Part shown: positions 58,188 through 64,000 of the stretch, in pieces
How positions within the stretch are numbered: the stretch's first letter is position 1
Layout of the letters: the number at the start of each line of letters is the position of its first letter
Assembly: GCA_907164885.2 (NCBI GenBank)
Contig: OU015490.1
Coordinates: 222,692,554 to 222,756,553, forward strand
DNA: 64,000 bases
Direction of reading: 5' to 3'
From: Dolomedes plantarius
Taxonomy: Eukaryota > Arthropoda > Arachnida > Araneae > Dolomedidae
Translations under genes and position numbers: made by a program
Notes under the pieces: model-generated
The model's input: only the letters and a program-made list of their open reading frames with translations
Told to the model about the DNA's origin: nothing
Databases searched by the model: none

Positions 58188-59463
58188 CAGAAGGTTGTTC
58201 ACACTTTATGGAAATGATTTTTATAATTTATTTTTGTCGATTGCATTTTAAGACAAAAATTTGGCAACTTCAGAATAATCGTATGCTGCAGTTTTGTTTT
58301 AATTGGAATGTAAAATAAAAGATTTATTTAGAAAATGGCTCCTAAAATTGACAGATAGATCGAAGGTTCCGTAACTGCGCTTTCCGAGGAGAAATATTCG
58401 TCTCAACAAATTATGAAGCGGTGTAAAAATCGTGGTTATGGCATTTCAAAACAACATATTTATAATATATTAAATTTGAATGAAAAAAAAATGAAAGTAA
58501 AATCTGAAAGTATCTGAAAGTAAAAATGAAAACATGACAGCGAAACCTCATCTTAAGATTGTTCGAATGCAGGTAAAGATCAAGAGAGTAAAGTCTCTGA
58601 TCCTAAAAGAAAATCCGCCGACTCAAAGATCATTTGCAGCGAAACTAGGAATGTCTTCCGGCACTGTAAGTAAAATCATTTAAAAGATTTGAAGTTGAAA
58701 AACAAATCGTAGGAAATTATATGAAAAACACCTAGCTGCTGAAAAATGAAAATTTGTGGTAACACTCGATAAGGCATGGGCGAATTTAAGTGAATGTAAT
58801 AAAAAAAGATCAATTTTCTATTGCTCAACTGACGGGGATGACCGTACGAAATGGCACCGAAAAAAGTGTACCGAAAAGTTCCCAAAGGTATTCCTGATAG
58901 TTGCAGGATTTTGTTACAAAGGCAAATTAAAAGTCACAAAAATCTCAAGTAAAGCCAACATCAAGTCACTCTACTATCAGCAGAATATTTTAGAACCAAT
59001 TTTTGAAGAAAAAATTCCAGTATTATATGGAAAGGACATTGATGAAGTTCAGATTCATACGCCCAAAGCGTCTAGTCCCACCCTTAAATCAACTGCCGCT
59101 TATTTAGCAAAGAAAGAATGAGAAACAGGAATAAAGTATATCCCATTTAATGAAATACCTGTAAAATCACCTGACGCTGCTCCAAGGGACCTTTGTGCTT
59201 TCAGTTTTTTAAAGCGAGCCTTACGAAAACGGCATCCAAGAACATTTAACGGACTTTGGAAAACGGTCAAAGAGGAATGGTATAAAATTGACATAACAGT
59301 GATAAGAATAAGTTTACTTTCATGGGAAAATTCGAGCTAGAGCTATTGAGAAGAACCATGACTATCAGATAGAAGCAAACAGTCAAAAAAATATGGCATT
59401 TATACATAAAACGTAACTATCAAAATCATTGCTATAATGTGCGATAAAGTGCTATAAAGTGTG

Positions 59464-59466
<3 letters not shown>
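58188..59466 (+). mobile_element. Rosa-type (DD41D) transposon, copy 2
   Basis: The left end CAGAAGGTTGTTCACACTTT follows TA, inside a (TA)n tract. The right end is worn: ATAAAGTGCTATAAAGTGTG is the only piece resembling the inverse TIR before another (TA)n tract at 59,464. Aligns with 20,175-21,405. Confidence 0.8.
58335..59340 (+). pseudogene. Rosa-type transposase, copy 2
   Basis: ATG at 58,335 (MAPKID) with an HTH region better kept than in copy 1 (SSQQIMKRCKNRGYGISKQH). A deletion of about 60 bases near 58,700 removes the KPKVHLLLPKHIAER-type segment present in copy 1. The open stretch 58,756-59,121 holds the first aspartate (TLDKAW), but the second block reads HTPKASSP, so that aspartate is lost. 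TGA follows KKE, then the same frame continues to the third block (APRDLCAF). The two rosa copies are therefore broken at different catalytic positions. Confidence 0.85.

Positions 59467-59503
<37 letters not shown>
59464..59503. repeat. (TA)n microsatellite between two transposons
   Basis: TA tract between the rosa 3' end and the Tc1 TIR. Confidence 0.92.
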
Positions 59504-59506
<3 letters not shown>

Positions 59507-60321
59507 TGCTGGCCACCCAAATTGCAACACCAAGAAAGACAAGAGGTATCACAACAAAATTTATTTTATAAATAACATGTTGACCAAGTATCAAATGATT
59601 AAATTTATAGACTTCTGTGAAGTGTGGTTCCTGTCAAAATCAGTAGCCAGAGTAGCCGCCATTGTTGGAGATCACCGCTGCCACACGCCTCGGCATTGAT
59701 TCAAACAGACTTGGGAGATGAGTTCTTGGGGTACAGCAGACCAAGCAGCTTCCACACGTTGCCAAAGTTGATCTGCTGTGGCAGCTGGGGATGGAATCTG
59801 GGTCAATCGTAGAGCAACCATGGACCACATGTTTTCTATCGGCGAAAGATATGGAGAGCGAGGCGGCCAGGGAAGCAATTCAATCTGGCGATTGGCGAAG
59901 AACCGTTGGACAATGCGTGCCACGTGTGGTCGCGCATTATCCTGTTGAAATATGGCTGTGGGCAAGCCCTGAAGGTAAGGAAGGACAACTGGCTCCAACA
60001 CCTCGGAGATGTAGCGCTGGCTGTTTAAAGTGCCGGCAATGCGTACTAGAGGTGTGCGAGAGTGATATCCAATACCGCCCCATACCATAATACCCGGTGC
60101 AGGACCAGTGTGGCGGTGCATAACGCAGCTGTTCAGCATCCTCTCTTCACGGTGTCTCCAGACTCGAATGCGACCATCGTGGTGTTGCAGACAGAAGCGT
60201 GACTCGTCAGTAAAGACAATTTCATTCCATTCTGTCGTCCACATCCTTCTGTCATCGCACCATTGGCGGCGGAGACGTCTGTGGTTCTGCGTCAAGGGTA
60301 GACAAAGCAATGGACGTCTGC
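59504..60321 (-). mobile_element. Tc1-like element, 5'-truncated
   Basis: The 3' TIR is present (CACTGCTGGCCACCCAAATT after TA). The other end is lost: at about 60,321 the transposase coding stops and sequence passes into (TA)n. Confidence 0.85.
59640..60321 (-). pseudogene. Tc1-like transposase, DD34E core kept, N-terminus missing
   Basis: Starts in the middle of the protein ([15 protein letters not shown]). Catalytic blocks: FTDESRF, FQQDNARPH and SPIENMWS, with 34 residues between the second D and E. A one-base indel near 59,715 shifts the C-terminus; the proper end (FESMPRRVAAVISNNGG) is in the next frame, with a stop at about 59,640. So the catalytic core is uninterrupted for over 200 residues but the HTH half and 5' TIR are gone. 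Confidence 0.87.
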
Positions 60322-60334
60322 GTATATATAAACA

Positions 60335-60337
60335 CTG

Positions 60338-60408
<71 letters not shown>
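60335..60408. repeat. (TA)n microsatellite joining two truncated Tc1 elements
   Basis: TA tract; both neighbours are cut at it, in opposite orientation. Confidence 0.93.
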
Positions 60409-60410
<2 letters not shown>

Positions 60411-60988
60411 GCCAAGCGAACGCCTGTTACCTGAGTGCATCGTTCCAACTCTCAAGTTTGGTGGTGGTGGTGTACTTGTTTGGGGGTGTGTTTCGTGGTA
60501 TGGCGTGGGACTTTTGTATGTTGTTCCTGGTAAATTGAACGCCGACGCCTACATGAACATTTTAGGCAATCATGTCCTTCCTACGCTCTGGCAATTTTAT
60601 GGAATGGACGAATGTTACTTCCAGGACGATAACGCTCCATGTCATGTTGCAGCCTCTGAAAAACAAAGGTATCAATATATGGATGTAAAACGTCTTTCCT
60701 GACCTGTTCAGAGTCCCGACATTAAGCCCCATAGAACATTTGTGGGACGAATTAGAGCGACGCTTACGGACTAGGGGACCACGTCGGAAATCTACAGTTG
60801 AGCTGGCGACATTCTTGCAGCAGGAATGGATGCAAATGCCCATAGCTGTGTATCAAATCCTTGTTGAAAGTATGTCCAGAAGGGTTGCTCGCATAATTGC
60901 AGCACGTGGGGATCATTCCCCTATTAAAGCATGTATTCTTCCTCTTATGTCATCACATCTTGCTGTTGGGTCCATGATTGTAGGGTAG
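60409..60988 (+). pseudogene. Tc1-like transposase of another family, 5'-truncated
   Basis: Coding begins immediately after the TA tract ([19 protein letters not shown]), followed by [17 protein letters not shown] and the second catalytic block [14 protein letters not shown] frameshift near 60,702 leads to SPDIKPIEHLWDELERRL with the glutamate and a normal C-terminus (SMSRRVARIIAARG) ending at 60,988. The first catalytic aspartate, the HTH half and both TIRs are not seen. Confidence 0.85.
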
Positions 60989-61285
60989 TGTATATGATTG
61001 AATACTTGAAGAATAGGATATAAAGAATGATAAGTTAGTCTTACCGTTGTTTCAAAGGTTGTCGATAGCATTTAAAAACTATTGATTGAATACTTCACAC
61101 ATGAGTAAATAGAATGTAATCTGCGTTTTTAAGTATTTTTTAATGACGTACGAATAAATGACATGTTGACTACACGTAGAATAGGATACGAAGAAAAGAA
61201 CAGCGACTTCAAAAAAACAGGAAAAAAAGCGACTTCTTATTTTTAAAACACTAAAAAAAAGTTCTCGCTTTCTGTAAGCGAGTAG
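60989..61285. other. Spacer or LTR remnant of the BEL/Pao element
   Basis: Downstream (minus strand) of the BEL/Pao pol end; probably LTR sequence but no second copy is available to prove it. Confidence 0.35.
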
Positions 61286-62830
61286 TCATGGAAACAGTCT
61301 CGTTCCGCCATCTAATGTCAAAAATTTTAAATATTTCGGCATACTCCCGCGGGGGGAAGTACTCGGATCTTGAACCGGCAAGATACCCACGTGGGACACA
61401 GGTCGGGAAAGTAGTCCTGTCTGTATGGATACTACTCGGGTAACCCCATCGGTCCCAGGATGGATCGCGATAATGCGGCCAACCATCCAACAAATGGCGA
61501 TGGAGGAGGGCTGCTTCACAAGGACGAGATTTCCAGGTTGAAGTTCATGATGATGAGGATGCATCCATTTGGCACGCGGTTGGAGAGTGTGGAGATAAGA
61601 TGTTTGCCAACGCTGCCAGAATTTTTCCTTCAGCTGGAGGATCAAAGACCATCTGGAATGAAAACTACGAACATAACTAGTACTTTGAGGTTCAGGAAGT
61701 TCAAGGAGAGGACAACCGATCAAAAAATGACCCGGCGTCAATACTTGAAAGTCCTTAGGATCAGCTGACATGGGATAGAGTGGGCGTGAATTTATTCATG
61801 CTTCAATTTGGCACAGCAACGTGGAAAGTGCTTCGAAGTTGAGTAAGGCAGCTCTACAAGTTTTCAGTAAATGGTTTTTAGCCAATTTGATAGAGGCTTC
61901 CCAAACCCCTCCAAAATTTGGTGAGTAAGGGGGAATGAAGTGCCAAATAATGTTCCGCTGGGATGAGTAATCTTGAATGGAGGGATCTTTCGGCAGGCGA
62001 AATAATGACTTTAGATAAGTGGAAGCTCCCACGAAGTTGGTTCCGTTATCAGAGAATATGTCTGCAGGGTAACCCCGACGGCCTACAAAACGTCCGCAAA
62101 AAATGCCGCAAAAAATGCGGAGGAAGATAAGGTGGACACCAGTTCAAAGTATACCGCCTTAGTGCACATACAAATGAATAGGCACAAATAGGACTTGAAA
62201 TTACTGGCCTTCCGAGCATGTTGGCATTTAGTGATGATTGGACCTGCAAAATCGACACCCACTTGTAAGAAGGCACGACAGGCATTGATTCTTGAAGGAG
62301 GCAAATCGCCCATTATCTGGGAAAGTGGCTTAGCTGACAATTTGAAGCAGTCTAAGCATTTTATCAGTTCATTTCTAACAGTTGATTTTCTGTCTGGAAT
62401 CCAAAAGATTTGTCGAATAATTGATAAGACTAAGTCTTGGCCTGCATAAAAATGTGTTTTATGAAAATGCCGAATAATTAACGACGCAAAATGATGCCGC
62501 TTTGGAATTTTCATGGGATGTTTTTGATCGAAATTTAGTTGTTGTTGGTTAAGCAGACGTCCTGTAACACGTAGGGTTCCTTGAGACTCCAATAATGCAT
62601 TCAAGGATATAATTTTACTTGATTTTTTAAAAGGCTTGATATGTTGAATTAAATTAATTTCTGATTGAAATTCTGACGTTTGTAATAATTTTACGATGCT
62701 CTTGGTTGCTTTGTCTATTTCAATGGCTAGCAACGGTCCTTTAGTTTTAGATGTGAAATTTGTGTTATTGTAGAATCTATATATCCAAGATACAGTACGA
62801 ATTAATTTTAGGTAAGAGGGTATATATATA
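61286..62830 (-). pseudogene. BEL/Pao retrotransposon pol, integrase end, broken
   Basis: Minus strand. Homology begins near LKLIRTVSWIYRFYNN (62,815). The H2C2-type zinc region (HHFASLIIRHFHKTHF...CLDCF) is followed by integrase catalytic residues: D in GVDFAGPI, D in SDNGTNFVGA and E in FGGVWEASIK. The C-terminal domain of BEL/Pao integrases follows (LTPGHFLIGCPLLE...WMHPHHHELQPGNLVLV, GRIIAIHPGTDGVTRVVSIQT). A frameshift lies at about 62,095 near an imperfect tandem duplication (GCAAAAAATGCC), and TGA at 61,796-61,798 interrupts the frame. It ends at 61,286, about 18 codons past an apparent LTR start (TGCCGAAATATT at 61,341 after a purine-rich tract). The first residues of the 62,883 ORF come from unrelated (TA)n DNA. 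Confidence 0.88.
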
Positions 62831-62846
62831 TATATATATATATATC
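62817..62846. repeat. (TA)n microsatellite
   Basis: Short TA tract where the BEL/Pao homology stops. Confidence 0.88.
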
Positions 62847-62964
62847 GGGTGTCCCAAAAATGACCGACGAATTGAAAAATCAACTAAAGAAAAACGGAAG
62901 GTGATAGAAATATACGGTTTGCTGCATTCTGCTTAGGCAACCAGGGAATTTATTCTAACCAATT
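62847..62964. other. Short unassigned fragment between two TA tracts
   Basis: Begins CGGGTGTCCCAAAAATGACC, resembling a DNA-transposon terminus (GGGTGTCCCAAAA-type). No inverse end is found before the next TA tract at 62,965. Confidence 0.4.
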
Positions 62965-63058
62965 ATATATATATATATATATATATGTGACATTATAAGT
63001 TGAATCTTGACATTATAAGTTGAATCTCGTCTATTTCTATAATTCGGGTCCCACATAT

Positions 63059-63550
63059 GTTAAGAGAGGACCCTTTCTCTCAGGAATAGCCCACCCAAAA
63101 GCAAGTGAACATCTGCAAATTCCAGTGGGGAAAATAACACAATAAATTCTTTTCAGTTGATAGGATTATTAGCCATGCCGCCCAGAAGGAGTAACCCAAA
63201 CCCCGTCTCTAGTCATCTAAAATCCGCAGTTCACAATATCTCAGAGATAATGGCTGCAGGTGCCAGAGATAAAGGATCAAAAGTGTCAAACAATATCATA
63301 AAGATAAAGCGCACCCAATGTGCTTCTTTAGTAGTATACCACCCACGAAAAACATCTGTGTTCATGTAAACAGTCGCTGACTTTGGTACAGCCCCTGACT
63401 AAGAGGCAGTCTGCGATTGTCTGTCTTTGTAAGCACTTGTATGTTCAGCGTCATGCTAGAAGGGCGCTCTGATATCCGTTCCCAACTACTGTGAAATAAA
63501 GAACTGCAATTTTATAGAACTCTGCCTCGTCTTGCTTACTGTGTGTGTTA
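63059..63550 (+). repeat. Probable 5' LTR of a BEL/Pao-type element
   Basis: Starts TGTTAAGAGAGGACCCTTTC; GAAATAAAGAACTGC at 63,491-63,505 is the polyadenylation signal; the end lies near TTACTGTGTGTGTTA, just before TGG. It is followed after ~280 bases by a gag-like start in the same orientation. The 70-codon ORF at 63,157-63,369 lies inside it and is not supported as a gene. The 3' partner is outside the window. Confidence 0.6.
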
Positions 63551-63828
63551 TGGAATCAGGGGTGAAATGTCACAAGCCGACAGGATAGTTACTTTGCGAA
63601 GGAAACCTAATGGATTTTAATAAGAAGAAATCAAATTGATTAAATGGACTTATATGCATTTTTAAGGCAATAGAAGACAAGAAGGACAAACATGGCGGAC
63701 GAGCCTTGCTTCCCAATTCCCCACACCGAACCGAGCAGGGTATCATGTGTCACCCACAGTACAAAGGAAGAGAATGCGGCGATAACTCACTGATAATATA
63801 GTTGAAAGACAGTTTCGTTTTTTAGAAG

Positions 63829-64000
63829 ATGGAAGTTCTGAAGAGAACAAGAAAAGCTCAGAGGGGCTCTGTTTCTCGACTAATTAAACAATTCGAAGAA
63901 ATTCAACAACAGCCAGGATATAAAAGTAAATTACATGCACTAAAGGATCAACTGGAAATGAAGCGGCAAGAATTATATGATTTGGATAAAAACGTTGCAA
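63829..64000 (+). CDS. BEL/Pao-type gag, N-terminal end (runs off the window)
   Basis: Open from ATG 63,829 to the window end, 57 complete codons, no stop. It reads MEVLKRTRKAQRGSVSRLIK and continues with QFEEIQQQ, KLHALKDQLEMKRQELYDL: a short basic segment then a charged, heptad-like (coiled-coil-prone) helix, the usual beginning of BEL/Pao gag proteins. About 280 bases after the LTR, in the same direction. The gag would form the particle in which the RNA is reverse transcribed. Integrity beyond 64,000 cannot be judged. Assigned by pattern and context. Confidence 0.6.
   Translation, partial: MEVLKRTRKAQRGSVSRLIKQFEEIQQQPGYKSKLHALKDQLEMKRQELYDLDKNVA

Noticed and set aside
63157..63369. 70-codon ORF MIGLLAMPPRRSNPNPV
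   Set aside because: Lies within the LTR; LTR-internal ORFs of this size are common by chance.
61286..64000. BEL/Pao pol end (61,286-62,830) and the LTR/gag at 63,059 as one element
   Set aside because: They lie on opposite strands and diverge from each other, so they must be separate insertions.

Overview
The window looks like a stretch of intergenic, transposon-packed arthropod nuclear DNA, most probably arachnid (spider-like). It is AT-rich and full of (TA)n tracts. It carries Tc1 (DD34E-type), mariner and rosa-type (DD41D) transposons, a Helitron, BEL/Pao pieces, several LTRs and two tRNA-derived SINE families. I see no convincing host protein-coding gene, no rRNA and no functional tRNA gene. 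The organism call is inference from repeat content; nothing in the window is diagnostic.

Layout. 1-7.2 kb: a possible LTR end, SINE-A copies, a ~200-bp tandem array and a foldback MITE made of two inverted transposase 3' ends. 7.2-8.8 kb: a complete Tc1-type element with one frameshift and one stop. 9-14.6 kb: microsatellites, a second foldback MITE copy, a Tc1 fragment and local duplications. 14.6-16.2 kb: a SINE followed by a decayed mariner. 17-19.4 kb: a LINE-like dispersed repeat and a ~310-bp tandem array. 20.2-21.7 kb: rosa copy 1 joined to a truncated LTR. 23-28 kb: nested tandem and segmental duplication, then the best-preserved transposon of the window, a Tc1-like element with an uninterrupted transposase ORF (26,560-27,967). 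28.1-28.5 kb: an orphan N-terminal fragment of a transposon-derived protein. 30.5-33.1 kb: two Tc1 relics around a giant (TA)n. 34.4-38.1 kb: a Tc1 relic, a second Tc1 stub and a Helitron with precise ends. 40.6-43.4 kb: a MITE, a solo LTR and an unassigned region. 43.45-46.4 kb: a 2.9-kb transposon with ~1.07-kb inverted arms that run into its own coding sequence. 47-58 kb: SINEs, solo LTRs, an interleaved inverted repeat and a 90-bp hairpin. 58.2-61 kb: rosa copy 2 and two head-to-head Tc1 relics joined by (TA)n. 61.2-64 kb: a decayed BEL/Pao pol 3' end (minus strand), then a plus-strand LTR followed by a gag start running off the window.

Most interesting themes. (1) Snap-back derivatives: two unrelated transposons have inverted arms that include their own C-terminal coding region. 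(2) Small perfect hairpins (11-14-bp arms, 6-7-nt loops) present in one copy of a repeat and absent from its sister copy, which looks like templated-insertion mutagenesis. (3) Many transposon ends abut (TA)n tracts. All coordinates and alignments were read by eye; ends of old repeats are approximate.
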